Shown piece after piece: positions 23,036 to 32,061 of a stretch of DNA of 35,628 bases. This DNA comes from Gammaproteobacteria bacterium. Lineage in GTDB: Bacteria; Pseudomonadota; Gammaproteobacteria; HK1. The stretch's first letter is position 1; every line of letters begins with the position of its first letter. The position numbers and the translations under genes were made by a program. The notes beneath the pieces were generated by a model. That model was not told the origin of the DNA. It was given only the letters and a program-made list of their open reading frames with translations, and did not search any database. Location of the stretch: assembly GCA_009937425.1 (NCBI GenBank), contig JAACFO010000028.1, positions 1 through 35,628 on the forward strand. The letters are read 5' to 3'.

Positions 23036-24967
23036 TCACCTCTCGTTTCGCGCGACATCCATCGGGATCTCCGGCAGCTCGCCCGCCGGTGTGAAATCGA
23101 ATACGCGGGCGTAAAAAAGCAATTCCGCCTGCAAGGTGCGCTCGATGGTTTCGGCCTTGCGAAATCCATGTTGCTCACCCTCGAACGCCAGGTAGGCCAC
23201 CGGTAAGCCCTTACTACGCAGAGCTTCGACCATGCGCTCGGCCTGGGACGGCGGTACTACCGCGTCATCCAGCCCCTGGAAGAAAATGACCGGGCAGGAC
23301 AACCGATCCACCGCATGGATCGGCGAACGTGCCACATAGCGGTCGCGTTGCGCCGGATAGGCGCCGATCAAACGATCCAGATAGCGGGATTCGAACTTGT
23401 GCGTATCCTGGGCAAGAGTCTCCAGATCACTGATGCCGTAGTAGCTGGCACCGGCGGCGAAATCGTCGTGGAAGGTGAGGGCCGCAAGCGTCGTGTAGCC
23501 GCCGGCACTGCTGCCGCGAATGACGAGCCGCGCGCCGTCCACGCGCCCCGTATCCGCCAGGTGGCGCGCGCCCTTGATGCAATCTTCCACATCCGCAATC
23601 CCCCAACGTCCCACGAGTAGTTCGCGATAGCCGCGACCAAAACCCGTGCTGCCCCGATAGTTCACATCGAGCACCGCAAAACCGCGGCTGGTCCAGTACT
23701 GGAGCGACAAATTCAGGGTCGCCGAGGTGGCACCAGTGGGCCCACCGTGACCGATGACGATAAGCGGTGGGCGCTCGTCCTCGGGTCCGCAGTAGTCCGG
23801 ATTGCAAGGTGGATAGTAGAAGGCGTGAGCATGCTCGCCATCGCCGGTGGCAAAATCGATCGCCTCCGGCAACGAGACGAAATCCTCATGGAAGGCTCTT
23901 GGTGCGGATTCGCGCAACACACTGGTGGCGCCATTTGTCGTATCTACCATGGCGACCACCGCCGTGCGCGTGGCGCCGCCGCCGATGACCAGCGCCCGAT
24001 TGCCTGCCACGGCGATAGCCTGGATGTCCGTGAATTCGGTGTCGATGGGTTCTAATTTGCCGTCTTCAACACTCAGCTGCGCCAGGTGCCAGAAGCCATC
24101 CAGGGAATAACAACAAATTATTCCCTGCCTGCTGTCGAAGCCGTAGGTGGACATGCCGAACTGCCATTGAGGCCTGCCAAACTCCGCCTGCATGGGCAAT
24201 ACGCAGCGGACATCATCATCCCGGCAGTGCAGATTCCACCAGCCGTCGGGATCTGAGACGAAAAACAAAACGCCGTCTTCTCTGAAGGCCGGTTGAAACA
24301 CCGACTCGCCGTTGCCTCCTGCGATCCGTTCCGGCACCGCCAGGGTGCCATCATCGCTGACTTCAGCCAGCCACAAACGGGCCGAGTCCCAGGGCATGTC
24401 GGGATGATCCCAGGTAATCCATGCAATCCGCCTGCCGTCACCACTCAAGCAGGGACTGGCGTAAAAATCGTGCCCTTCGGCAAGCACCTGCACGGCACCA
24501 TCGTGAAGCCCGACGGCCACCAGCGTGTTGATCGCTTCGCTTCCATTCCCGCCATGGTCTTCGCGCACGCAAATGAGTCGCCCCCGATGCGGATCCAGAA
24601 TCATGTCGGCGTAGCGCCAGGGCCCGATCCCGGTCAATGGCCGCGGCGGTGTCGCGTCGCGACACTGGTACAGACGTTGATCCTCATAATTCGAGAACCA
24701 GATGCGACCGTCGCTGACCAGAAATGCGCCACCCCCGTATTCATGGGCCCGGGTACGAACGTTGAAGGGCGCGGGCAGTACATCCCTGGTAAGACCCGCG
24801 CCATCCCGACAAACCAGTGCGTTGCGCCCACCTTCCGAGGGCCGGCCTTCCAACCAATAAGCACAGTCGCCGTCGAGGGCGATGCCCCCGAGGCGCACGC
24901 TGTCCGCAATCAACAATTTCGTGGTGATGGGAGAGGCCCATTCACCGAAAGGCATGGTGGTGCTCAT
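23036..24967 (-). CDS. S9 (prolyl oligopeptidase) family serine peptidase
   Basis: A 643-residue protein with an N-terminal beta-propeller-like region (RTRAHEYGGGAFLVSDG, then repeated blade-like motifs such as SPCLSGDGRRIAWITWD) and a C-terminal alpha/beta hydrolase domain from about residue 385. Catalytic residues read Ser487 (RGSSAGGYT), Asp567 (FQGLDDAVVPP) and His600 (EGEQHGFR). The HGGPTGATS oxyanion loop and NYRGSTGFGRGYRE are typical of acylaminoacyl-peptidase/dipeptidyl-peptidase-like S9C enzymes. No signal peptide, so probably cytoplasmic peptide turnover. The ATG at 24967 has AAGGA immediately before it; an ATG 4 codons later has better spacing. It is 22 bp downstream of the lipoprotein gene on the same strand. 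Confidence 0.93.
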   Translation of the reverse strand: MSTTMPFGEWASPITTKLLIADSVRLGGIALDGDCAYWLEGRPSEGGRNALVCRDGAGLTRDVLPAPFNVRTRAHEYGGGAFLVSDGRIWFSNYEDQRLYQCRDATPPRPLTGIGPWRYADMILDPHRGRLICVREDHGGNGSEAINTLVAVGLHDGAVQVLAEGHDFYASPCLSGDGRRIAWITWDHPDMPWDSARLWLAEVSDDGTLAVPERIAGGNGESVFQPAFREDGVLFFVSDPDGWWNLHCRDDDVRCVLPMQAEFGRPQWQFGMSTYGFDSRQGIICCYSLDGFWHLAQLSVEDGKLEPIDTEFTDIQAIAVAGNRALVIGGGATRTAVVAMVDTTNGATSVLRESAPRAFHEDFVSLPEAIDFATGDGEHAHAFYYPPCNPDYCGPEDERPPLIVIGHGGPTGATSATLNLSLQYWTSRGFAVLDVNYRGSTGFGRGYRELLVGRWGIADVEDCIKGARHLADTGRVDGARLVIRGSSAGGYTTLAALTFHDDFAAGASYYGISDLETLAQDTHKFESRYLDRLIGAYPAQRDRYVARSPIHAVDRLSCPVIFFQGLDDAVVPPSQAERMVEALRSKGLPVAYLAFEGEQHGFRKAETIERTLQAELLFYARVFDFTPAGELPEIPMDVARNER

Positions 24968-24989
24968 TCCTTATCTCTGTTGGAACTCT

Positions 24990-25454
24990 CTACATAGACG
25001 AGAGCGAACTCTGAATCGACCTGTCCAGGGAAGTCACCCATTGTTTATAGGCCTTATGAATGTATTTGGGAGGTTGGTTTCCCGGACAATCCGTTCGGCC
25101 GCTTACCACCATGTTCCTGTGACTCTTCTTGTCCTGCTCCAGGCAAAACATTTTCATTTCATTACTGCTTTTATACTGAGTGAGGTAATCACTACTCGTG
25201 TAGCTGATTTCCACATTGACGGTATGCGTTTTAAAGAGAAAAGATGCGAGTATCGTGTCGTCCCCAAGATCTTTCGCGCGCCAACCGGCATTCGCCGCGC
25301 CTTCCATAATCGCTTCCTTGACCTGCTCCTTGGTAAGTTGCTGGTTGACCATGTGCTCGCCATCGATTTCATCCAGTGGAACCATAAACGGGGCACAAGC
25401 GCCGAGAACGAATGTCATCACCAAGACCAACAATATGCGTAATTTACCAGTCAT
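24990..25454 (-). CDS. Small predicted outer-membrane lipoprotein
   Basis: A 154-residue protein with a lipoprotein signal peptide: Lys/Arg start, hydrophobic ILLVLVMTFVLGAC and lipobox cysteine Cys20. The mature part (LTKEQVKEAIMEGAANAGWRAKD, FLFKTHTVNVEISYTSSDYLTQYKSS, and a C-terminal KYIHKAYKQWVTSLDRSIQ) has the layout of a recurring family of uncharacterised small bacterial lipoproteins that end in an IH..YN.W..-L-type helix. The ATG at 25454 has an excellent GGGAGGAAG site; a longer frame to 25499 is not needed. The gene is visibly AT-richer than its surroundings (25141-25200 has 21 G+C of 60), which hints at separate history. Role unknown; it precedes the S9 peptidase by 22 bp. Confidence 0.8.
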   Translation of the reverse strand: MTGKLRILLVLVMTFVLGACAPFMVPLDEIDGEHMVNQQLTKEQVKEAIMEGAANAGWRAKDLGDDTILASFLFKTHTVNVEISYTSSDYLTQYKSSNEMKMFCLEQDKKSHRNMVVSGRTDCPGNQPPKYIHKAYKQWVTSLDRSIQSSLSSM

Positions 25455-25703
25455 GATTTCTTCCTCCCAGTACGACTCCCGATGTACCACCGGCCACAAT
25501 GGCTCGGCGTTCTTCGATTTCTTGCAATACGCTTAAGCATGATATCGGAATGTTAGCATCGGAAGCATAACAACCTGAGAATCGCGCCGCCTTACAGATG
25601 GCATACAAGTCGGACATTCCACCACCACAATACGAATCTCGATGACATCCATTCACCTCTACGCTAACCTCGCCGGTCTTACGCTGGCTATTGGGTTGAC
25701 ACA

Positions 25704-27461
25704 ATGATTCGAATCACCGTTAAAGCATGGACGCGCGAATGCGGATCGTGGCTTGCCGGACTCGTCGTTGCGCTGCTGCTAATCGGTACCGATGCCGTTG
25801 TCGCCAAAGACACCCCGATAATCTCCGGGCGCGACATCTTCCATCCGGTATTCGCACGCCACGGCATGGTCTCCACCCAGGAGGTCACGGCGACCGGCAT
25901 CGGCGTCGACATTCTCAAGAAGGGCGGCAACGCCGTGGACGCGGCGGTTGCGGTGGGATTCGCGCTGGCGGTCACACTACCGCGGGCCGGGAATATCGGT
26001 GGCGGTGGATTCATGATGGTGCACATCGCCGCTTCCGGGAAAACCGTCGCCATCGACTACCGTGAGATGGCGCCGGCGGGGGCCACCGGAAAAATGTACC
26101 TGGATTCCCAGGGCAACGTCGACAAACAGCGTGCGCGTTTCAGTTATCTGTCCGTGGGCGTGCCTGGCACTGTGGCGGGTATGGCGTTGGCTCTGGAGAA
26201 GTACGGCACCATGAGTCTCGCCGAGGTCATGGCGCCGGCTATTTTTCTGGCACGCAACGGCATCACCGTCACATCGCAGACGGCGGGTGCGCTGCATCGG
26301 CGCCAGAAGCGATTGTCAAAGCACCCGGCGACGGCACGGATTTTTCTACACAGCGACGGCACTGCATTGGCCGCCGGTGAGCAGCTCGTGCAGGCCGATC
26401 TGGCCGAAAGTCTTACGCAGATCGCTGAGCAGGGACCCGATGCATTTTATCGTGGGGAGATCGCCAGAAAGATCGCCGCCAGTATGTCCGCCAACGGCGG
26501 CTTGATCACCATGGACGATCTGAAAAACTATACTGCCGTGGAGCGCGCGCCGGTGCATGGCAGCTATCGTGGTTATGATATTTACTCCATGCCTCCGCCG
26601 AGCTCCGGCGGTGTGCACTTGATTCAGCTGCTGAATATCCTCGAAGACTATCCAATCGCGTTTCTCGGCCACAATACCGCCGATACCATTCACTTGATGA
26701 CCGAGGCGATGAAACTCGCCTACGCGGACCGCAGTCATTACCTGGGCGACCCGGATTTCTGGAAGGTTCCGGTGGCGGGCCTTACTTCCAAAGCCTATGC
26801 CGCCAAACTGCGCGAAAAGATCTCCCTGCGCTACGCGACGCCGAGCAAGAGCATAAAGCCGGGCGACCCATTACCTCATGAAAGTAACGAGACCACTCAC
26901 TATTCCATCATGGACAGTGCCGGCAACGTAGTATCGAATACCTACACCCTCAACTTCAGCTTCGGCACCGGGATTGTCGCCGCCGGCACGGGGATCCTCC
27001 TCAACAACGAGATGGATGACTTCTCAGCGAAGCCGGGTGTGCCGAATGCCTTCGGGCTCGTTGGCGGCGAAGCGAACGCCATCGAAGCGCACAAACGCCC
27101 TCTGAGTTCCATGACACCAACCATCGTATTCCGAGATGGCAAAGCCTCCTTCGCCACAGGCAGTCCCGGGGGCAGCCGCATCATAACCACCACACTGCAA
27201 CTCATCATGAACGTGGTAGATCACGAAATGAATATCTCGGCGGCCACGGCCGCATCGCGTATTCACCATCAGTGGCTGCCCGACAAATTGCGCGTAGAGG
27301 CAGGCATCAGCGGCGACACCCTCGACCTGCTGAGCACCATGGGACACAACATCCAAATCGGTAATGTCATGGGCAGCACGCAAACGGTAATGCGCTTCGA
27401 TCAGGGGTTTTTCGGCGCAGCGGATCCGCGGCGCGTCGGCGCGCGGGCCCAGGGATACTGA
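25704..27461 (+). CDS. ggt: Gamma-glutamyltransferase (gamma-glutamyltranspeptidase)
   Basis: Periplasmic N-terminal-nucleophile hydrolase that cleaves glutathione and transfers the gamma-glutamyl group. The 585 residues begin with a signal peptide (hydrophobic LAGLVVALLLIGTDAVVA). The large-subunit part contains GMVSTQEVTATGIGVDILKKGGNAVDAAVA and NIGGGGFMMVH. The autocleavage site is NETTHYS, with Thr397 the expected first residue of the small subunit and nucleophile. Downstream are TYTLNFSFGTG, GILLNNEMDDFSAKPGVPN, PLSSMTPTIV and TGSPGGSRIITT, all family hallmarks. The ATG at 25704 lacks an obvious Shine-Dalgarno. The 249 bp upstream, shared with the lipoprotein gene, are AT-rich and contain an imperfect direct repeat. 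Confidence 0.95.
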   Translation: MIRITVKAWTRECGSWLAGLVVALLLIGTDAVVAKDTPIISGRDIFHPVFARHGMVSTQEVTATGIGVDILKKGGNAVDAAVAVGFALAVTLPRAGNIGGGGFMMVHIAASGKTVAIDYREMAPAGATGKMYLDSQGNVDKQRARFSYLSVGVPGTVAGMALALEKYGTMSLAEVMAPAIFLARNGITVTSQTAGALHRRQKRLSKHPATARIFLHSDGTALAAGEQLVQADLAESLTQIAEQGPDAFYRGEIARKIAASMSANGGLITMDDLKNYTAVERAPVHGSYRGYDIYSMPPPSSGGVHLIQLLNILEDYPIAFLGHNTADTIHLMTEAMKLAYADRSHYLGDPDFWKVPVAGLTSKAYAAKLREKISLRYATPSKSIKPGDPLPHESNETTHYSIMDSAGNVVSNTYTLNFSFGTGIVAAGTGILLNNEMDDFSAKPGVPNAFGLVGGEANAIEAHKRPLSSMTPTIVFRDGKASFATGSPGGSRIITTTLQLIMNVVDHEMNISAATAASRIHHQWLPDKLRVEAGISGDTLDLLSTMGHNIQIGNVMGSTQTVMRFDQGFFGAADPRRVGARAQGY

Positions 27462-27468
27462 CCCCTTA

Positions 27469-27741
27469 TCAGGCGGCGCTGAAGCTCGACAACTTGCGTA
27501 CCAGTCCGATGTAAGGCGAGCTCAGATTATAATAGAGCACGAACTCATCGTTCTCGAACAGACTGTCGCCGGCGTTCCAAGGGGGCATGCGGTGATCGAC
27601 GAGAGTGCTCTCGTCGGGCTCGTAGCATGCCATCAGATAGTCGAGCGAAGCCGATTTGCCTTGCTCGCGCATGATGGCAATTGCTTGCTCCGCCTCCTCT
27701 GCGTGGAGTAAGACCACGCTTTCGTAGCTCCGTTTTCTCAC
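27469..27741 (-). CDS. Small conserved-looking hypothetical protein, about 90 residues
   Basis: The GTG at 27741 is preceded by AGGAG at a good distance and gives a protein starting RKRSYESVVLLHAEEAEQAIAIM; the frame stays open to 27837, but the extra part is not protein-like. A helix-turn pattern, then a DYLMACYEPDESTLVDHRMPPW segment and a FVLYYNLSSPYIGLVRKL ending suggest a small alpha/beta protein. No function is recognised. The stop lies 7 bp from the stop of ggt, so the two genes are tightly convergent. No signal peptide or membrane helix. Confidence 0.6.
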   Translation of the reverse strand: MRKRSYESVVLLHAEEAEQAIAIMREQGKSASLDYLMACYEPDESTLVDHRMPPWNAGDSLFENDEFVLYYNLSSPYIGLVRKLSSFSAA

Positions 27742-28041
27742 GGCATACTCCTGGGTAGACGTGGTCAACGTCTGGCCGTGTCTCTCTCTTATTCTTATAG
27801 GGGCGCGTCCTTCAAACCCCGATTCGCCGCACAGCATGCCATGCGCCGGACATGGCGCCCCGGACTGCCCAAGGGGCGTCGGGTAAAGCCATGACTTCAG
27901 AGTATATTGCCACTGCTGCGCCGCCGGATTCTGTGGACTGGGTCACTAAATGGATGCGAAGTGGGTGGCGCTGCGACGGCACTGCGATTGACCGGCGCAC
28001 CCTCCGGCGCTAGCTTTAGTTATCCTCTGACCGCGAATCTC
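27742..28041. other. 300-bp divergent intergenic region
   Basis: Lies between the 90-residue hypothetical (leftward) and the RDD gene (rightward). It contains a weak rightward promoter candidate (TTGACC at 27988-27993, TAGCTT at 28011-28016, 17-bp spacing) and a 40-codon open frame (27891-28013) with no clear ribosome-binding site. No tRNA or stable RNA structure was recognised. Confidence 0.4.
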
Positions 28042-28797
28042 ATGGCGACCATCCAGGACGAACTGCAACTCACCTCCACCGATGCCACGGAGGTGAATTT
28101 ACCCATTGCCGGCACGGGCAGCCGCAGTTACGCCTTTCTCATTGACTGGCATATTCGCCTCATACTGGCGCTTGCCTGGTTCATCGGGACGGCCGTCCTG
28201 TTAGGTATGATGGAAGGGCAGGGCTTGTGGGACGAAATTGCCGACAACGTCGGCGGCTTCGTCTTCTATGTCGTCGTTCTGCCGCCGGCCCTGCTCTATT
28301 TTCTCTACCACCCGGTTCTGGAGGTCGTTCTCAAAGGTCGCACGCCCGGAAAACGCGCGGCGGGCATTCGGATAGTCACGGTGGAAGGGCAAACGCCGGA
28401 TATGTCGGCTCTGCTCATCCGGAATATCTTCCGTCTCATCGATTCGCTACCCGTCTTTTACGTGCTTGGCTTGGCCTTCGTGCTGCTGAGCGCGCGACAG
28501 GTTCGCATCGGCGACATGGCGGCCGGTACCCTACTTACATACGAGAAGAAATCGGCCAGCAACGCCTTTGAACGATTCGCTGCACCTGGCGACGACACAC
28601 TCGATCTGTCCACCATGGAAGTCGTGCAGGATTTGCTCGATCGCTGGAAGACCCTCGCACCCGATAAGCGATCGCAGATCGCCGCCAAATTGATCAGCAG
28701 CCAGGGAGAGACGCTTCCCGGCAACGTATCGAAACGGGCATTCGATCGGGAAATGCATAAGCGGTTGCTGAGACTCTCCCGTGCCTCGCGTACTTGA
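28042..28797 (+). CDS. RDD-family integral membrane protein
   Basis: A 251-residue membrane protein. The RDD domain starts near residue 25 (RSYAFLIDWHIRLILALAWFIG), continues with a second helix (GGFVFYVVVLPPALLYFLYH) and the hallmark GRTPGKRAAGIRIVTVEG, then a third helix (LPVFYVLGLAFVLL) and RVRIGDMAAGTLLTY-like end. A soluble C-terminal tail of about 80 residues follows. The ATG at 28042 places the RDD domain where it normally starts; an upstream extension to 27907 is not supported. It overlaps the following SpoIIM-family gene by 17 bp. RDD plus SpoIIM pairs commonly accompany MoxR/DUF58 clusters, as here. Transport or envelope role; not defined. Confidence 0.88.
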   Translation: MATIQDELQLTSTDATEVNLPIAGTGSRSYAFLIDWHIRLILALAWFIGTAVLLGMMEGQGLWDEIADNVGGFVFYVVVLPPALLYFLYHPVLEVVLKGRTPGKRAAGIRIVTVEGQTPDMSALLIRNIFRLIDSLPVFYVLGLAFVLLSARQVRIGDMAAGTLLTYEKKSASNAFERFAAPGDDTLDLSTMEVVQDLLDRWKTLAPDKRSQIAAKLISSQGETLPGNVSKRAFDREMHKRLLRLSRASRT

Positions 28798-29824
28798 GGC
28801 TCCTCGAGAGCAGCAAACTCTCGTCCATTGGCTACGCCGACGGGTGTCCGATTGGCAACGCCTCGGCGAACTCCTGACCCAGCAACGGGACCGCGCCGGC
28901 GAATCCTACGCCGAGGTTGTCGAGCTCATCGATCGCTTTCGATCCCTGGGACGCGACCTTTCCCTGGCACGAGCGCTGATGCCGGGGAGCAATCTCTGCC
29001 GTGAACTGGAGAACTTATTCCTCAAAGCCCACGAATCAGTATTCCGGCGTCCCACTCAGTTGAAAGCACAGCTCATCGAGTTGTTTAGAGATGACGTGCC
29101 TCGCGTATTCCACGACATGCGCGCCACGATTTGGATAACAGTGAGCATATTTCTCGGAACTGGTCTGCTTGGTTGGCTGCTGGTTAGCTTTAATCCCGAG
29201 TTGGCATCTCTATTCGCATCCGAAAAAATGATCGAAGAGGTGCAACGCGGCGAACTCTGGACCGATGGCATTTTGAATATTGTTCCATCTTCAGTTTTGT
29301 CCGTTCAGATCATGGCGAACAACATCATGGTTTCATTGTTCGCCTTCGCCCTGGGGGCACTTTACGGCCTCGGGACGATTTACATCCTCGCCCTGAACGG
29401 GTTCATGCTCGGCGGGATATTCGCCTTTACGGCCAAGTACGACCTTGCGGGACGCCTGTTCAACTTCGTTATCGCCCACGGAGTTGTCGAGCTCAGCGTC
29501 ATTTGTCTGGCGGGCGCCGCAGGCATCCAACTGGGAAACGCGCTGGTGCACCCTGGACTGAAAACCCGCACGATGGCATTTCGCGATGCAGTCAAACACG
29601 CCGCAACGCTGCTGCCGGTGGTAGTCGTGTTTCTTGTTGGCGCCGGCATCATCGAAGGCTACATCTCACCGGATGACAGCTACCCGCTCGCGGTACGCGT
29701 CGTTATCGGCCTGGGCTACGGAATTCTTCTCTGGACGGTGTTGAGCGGCCGAATCTGGGCACGGAACCGGATTTTATATGGGGACAGTGCCTATACCCGC
29801 CGCCGTGATCTCAGGCTCTCATAA
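28781..29824 (+). CDS. SpoIIM-family (stage II sporulation protein M-like) membrane protein
   Basis: A 347-residue membrane protein with a cytoplasmic helical N-terminal third (ELLTQQRDRAGESYAEVVELIDRF) and about five or six membrane helices from residue 115 on. The IMANNIMVSLFAFALGALYGLGTIYILALNG stretch and the IAHGVVELSVICLAGAAG motif are hallmarks of the SpoIIM/DUF95 family. Starts with GTG inside the end of the RDD gene (17-bp overlap). In non-sporulating bacteria this protein is linked to MoxR-ATPase/DUF58 clusters; its role is unknown. Its last 34 bp overlap, tail to tail, the end of the DUF58 gene on the other strand. Confidence 0.88.
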   Translation: MPRVLEAPREQQTLVHWLRRRVSDWQRLGELLTQQRDRAGESYAEVVELIDRFRSLGRDLSLARALMPGSNLCRELENLFLKAHESVFRRPTQLKAQLIELFRDDVPRVFHDMRATIWITVSIFLGTGLLGWLLVSFNPELASLFASEKMIEEVQRGELWTDGILNIVPSSVLSVQIMANNIMVSLFAFALGALYGLGTIYILALNGFMLGGIFAFTAKYDLAGRLFNFVIAHGVVELSVICLAGAAGIQLGNALVHPGLKTRTMAFRDAVKHAATLLPVVVVFLVGAGIIEGYISPDDSYPLAVRVVIGLGYGILLWTVLSGRIWARNRILYGDSAYTRRRDLRLS

Positions 29825-31086
29825 GCACTGAGCACCCGCTTATCGAGTTCGGCCGGACGTGCCAATACCACGTGCGCGCCTGAGCGCTCCAGATGCAGGG
29901 CCGTACGCCGTGCGCCCTTGGTGATTTCCAGCGCGGCGAGCATAGTGTAAGGGTCGATCCAGCGCTTCGCCGGCTGCCAGCGCATCTCCATGACGTCTTC
30001 ATCCATGAGACTCGCCACTACCGGTAAGTGCTTGGGGCTGAGAAAGCTCGTGGCGCGTCGCAGCTGGCCGGCAATCTCGCCCTCGTCCATGTCGGTGAAC
30101 ATCACCACGAGGCTGCGTTGGCTCACTATACGGCGAATATGCAGCGCCGCGGCCAGGGGGTTGGACTCGCGGGCTTGGGTGGTCATACCTGCCAGGGCAG
30201 CGCGAATACGCTGCAGTCCGCTGGCGCCCCGTAACCCGGCGGCAACGTAAATCGGCGCCTCCGCAAACACGATGAGCCCCACGTGATCGCCGTTGGCCAG
30301 GGATTTCTCCGCCAGGCGCGCGGCGACATTGGCGTAGTGCCCGAGGCGGGTCAGGGAACCCGACTGAATGCCGCTGGTGCGACCTGCGTCCACCGCCAGC
30401 ACCAGCTCGACGTGCTCCTCGTTGGCACATAGGCGCACGATGGGCGTGGCGCGCCGCGCGGTGGCTTTCCAGTCGATGCTTCTCAAGGGATCGCCGCGCT
30501 GGTAGTTACGAAATCCCATGAGCTCGGTGCCGCCGCCGCTGGTTGCTCGCACATAACGGCCCTGATCCTCGCTGCCCGCACGATGATCTTCCGCATGCAG
30601 ATGATCCGGCACCACCGGCAGCGTCGCCGGCAGCCGCAACCTGCTGTGCCACCAGGCGAGTCCGAAGGCACCGAGCTTGCGGGCGCGCAGGCTATCCCAT
30701 TCGAGCTCCCCCAACTCCTGGGGTACCAGCGAAACGCCCTGGGTCGACGAATTGCCGGCTGGGATCCGCCAGCGCAGCGGCTGGTAGTCTGCTCTCAGCG
30801 ATGCAGGGACCTCATCCAGGGTGTCCATTTGGCAGGTGTAAGGCGCCGGATTGTGCACCACCAGAGCGCTCGTCAGCGGTTGGCCGAGAAATCCCCGCGC
30901 CGGCAGGCACCGCTCGATCTGCAAACCCAGACGGTGATTGACGAAGCCCTCTGTGATGAGCGCCAGCAACAGTGCCGCAGCAGGCATGCGCCAGAGATCT
31001 GCGCCGATGGCCGGCGACCACTGACCGATGATCGCCAGGGCGCAAACCAGTGCGGCAAATGCGTAACAGCGTGCAGCCAGCAGCAT
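29791..31086 (-). CDS. DUF58 (vWA-like) protein of a MoxR cluster
   Basis: A 431-residue protein with two N-terminal membrane helices (about residues 5-45) and a periplasm/cytosol-facing body. The DUF58 signature is present (RATSGGGTELMGFRNYQRGDPLRSIDWKATAR), followed by a von Willebrand A-like domain starting at LVLAVDAGRTSG; the metal-site motif is D-A-G-R-T rather than a full DxSxS. Usually thought to act as a partner of the MoxR ATPase in metal-cofactor insertion or protein maturation. The ATG at 31086 was preferred to a TTG at 31092. It follows moxR by 21 bp and is the last gene of the leftward operon. Confidence 0.88.
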   Translation of the reverse strand: MLLAARCYAFAALVCALAIIGQWSPAIGADLWRMPAAALLLALITEGFVNHRLGLQIERCLPARGFLGQPLTSALVVHNPAPYTCQMDTLDEVPASLRADYQPLRWRIPAGNSSTQGVSLVPQELGELEWDSLRARKLGAFGLAWWHSRLRLPATLPVVPDHLHAEDHRAGSEDQGRYVRATSGGGTELMGFRNYQRGDPLRSIDWKATARRATPIVRLCANEEHVELVLAVDAGRTSGIQSGSLTRLGHYANVAARLAEKSLANGDHVGLIVFAEAPIYVAAGLRGASGLQRIRAALAGMTTQARESNPLAAALHIRRIVSQRSLVVMFTDMDEGEIAGQLRRATSFLSPKHLPVVASLMDEDVMEMRWQPAKRWIDPYTMLAALEITKGARRTALHLERSGAHVVLARPAELDKRVLSAYESLRSRRRV

Positions 31087-31107
31087 GTGCAAACCCCGCT
31101 TCCGGAG

Positions 31108-32061
31108 TCAGTCCCTGGGTACCGGCACCTGAGCGAGAATGGCGTCGACGACGTCGTCGCCGACCACGCCCTCCAGACTTGCATCCGGCGACAGTATCAA
31201 TCGGTGGGTAACAACCGACTTGGTAACGATCTTGATATCATCGGGTGTCACGAACTCGGCGGCGCGCAACACGGCCTCGACACGGGCGCAACGCATCACC
31301 GCAAGCGCGCCGCGGGTGGACAAACCAAGACTGACATGGGGATGGTTGCGGCTCGCCGTCGCCAGCGCACTGACGTAATCGTAAACACTATCCGAAACAT
31401 GCACACCGTCGGCTTCGCCCCTGGCCGCGTCGACGAGTCCGCTGTCGATGGGAGATTCCACCTGCGGCGTAGTGCGCCGTTGGCCGGCGCTATGATCGTA
31501 GGATTTGAGCACCCGCTGCTCCATGTCCCTGGACGGATAATCCATGTCGAGTCTCAACAGAAATCGGTCAAGTTGTGATTCGGGCAATGGGTATGTGCCC
31601 TCGAACTCGTGGGGATTTTGCGATGCGACGACGAAATGATTGTCCGGAAGCGGATAGGTCTCACGGTCAATGGTTACCGTGCCCTCCTCCATCGCTTCCA
31701 GCAGAGCAGATTGGGTTTTCGGACCAGTGCGATTAATTTCGTCCACCAGAACCACATCCGCGAACAGCGGCCCGGGAATGAATTCGAAGCTTCTGTTGTC
31801 GGAATTGAACACGTGCACACCGGTAATATCGGCGGGCATTAAATCCGACGTGCACTGGATGCGTTTGAACTTACCACCTTTATGGGCGGCCAACGTGCGC
31901 GCCAGCAAAGTCTTTCCAAGACCCGGCACACCTTCCAGAAGCACATGTCCACCCGCTACCAGCGCTAGACAAAGACCGTGTACGACCTGCTCGACACCGA
32001 ACACCGCGTGGCCCAAACGTGCCTGGAGTTCCTGCTCGAGATTCCGCGCGTTCGAACTCAT
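31108..32061 (-). CDS. MoxR-family AAA+ ATPase
   Basis: A 317-residue AAA+ ATPase of the MoxR group. Walker A is GVPGLGKT (44-51), Walker B VVLVDEIN (103-110), followed by RTGPKTQSALLEAMEE and the sensor-1 type SQNPHEFEGTYPLPESQLDRF. MoxR proteins act as chaperones working with vWA-domain proteins. Its start overlaps the DUF4350 stop by 4 bp (ATGA), and the DUF58 gene follows, which is the classic arrangement. What client this system matures is unknown. Confidence 0.95.
   Translation of the reverse strand: MSSNARNLEQELQARLGHAVFGVEQVVHGLCLALVAGGHVLLEGVPGLGKTLLARTLAAHKGGKFKRIQCTSDLMPADITGVHVFNSDNRSFEFIPGPLFADVVLVDEINRTGPKTQSALLEAMEEGTVTIDRETYPLPDNHFVVASQNPHEFEGTYPLPESQLDRFLLRLDMDYPSRDMEQRVLKSYDHSAGQRRTTPQVESPIDSGLVDAARGEADGVHVSDSVYDYVSALATASRNHPHVSLGLSTRGALAVMRCARVEAVLRAAEFVTPDDIKIVTKSVVTHRLILSPDASLEGVVGDDVVDAILAQVPVPRD

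Noticed and set aside
22922..23206. A 94-codon + strand frame after the DUF2889 gene
   Set aside because: Most of it lies antisense to the end of the S9 peptidase gene, and the sequence resembles no protein.
25444..25617. A 57-codon - strand frame ending inside the lipoprotein start
   Set aside because: It overlaps the strong lipoprotein ribosome-binding site, lacks a good site of its own and matches nothing; reported only as part of the AT-rich region.
27742..28041. A possible tRNA in the 300-bp gap
   Set aside because: No cloverleaf with a matching acceptor stem and T-arm GGTTCRA motif could be drawn; only small GC hairpins are present.
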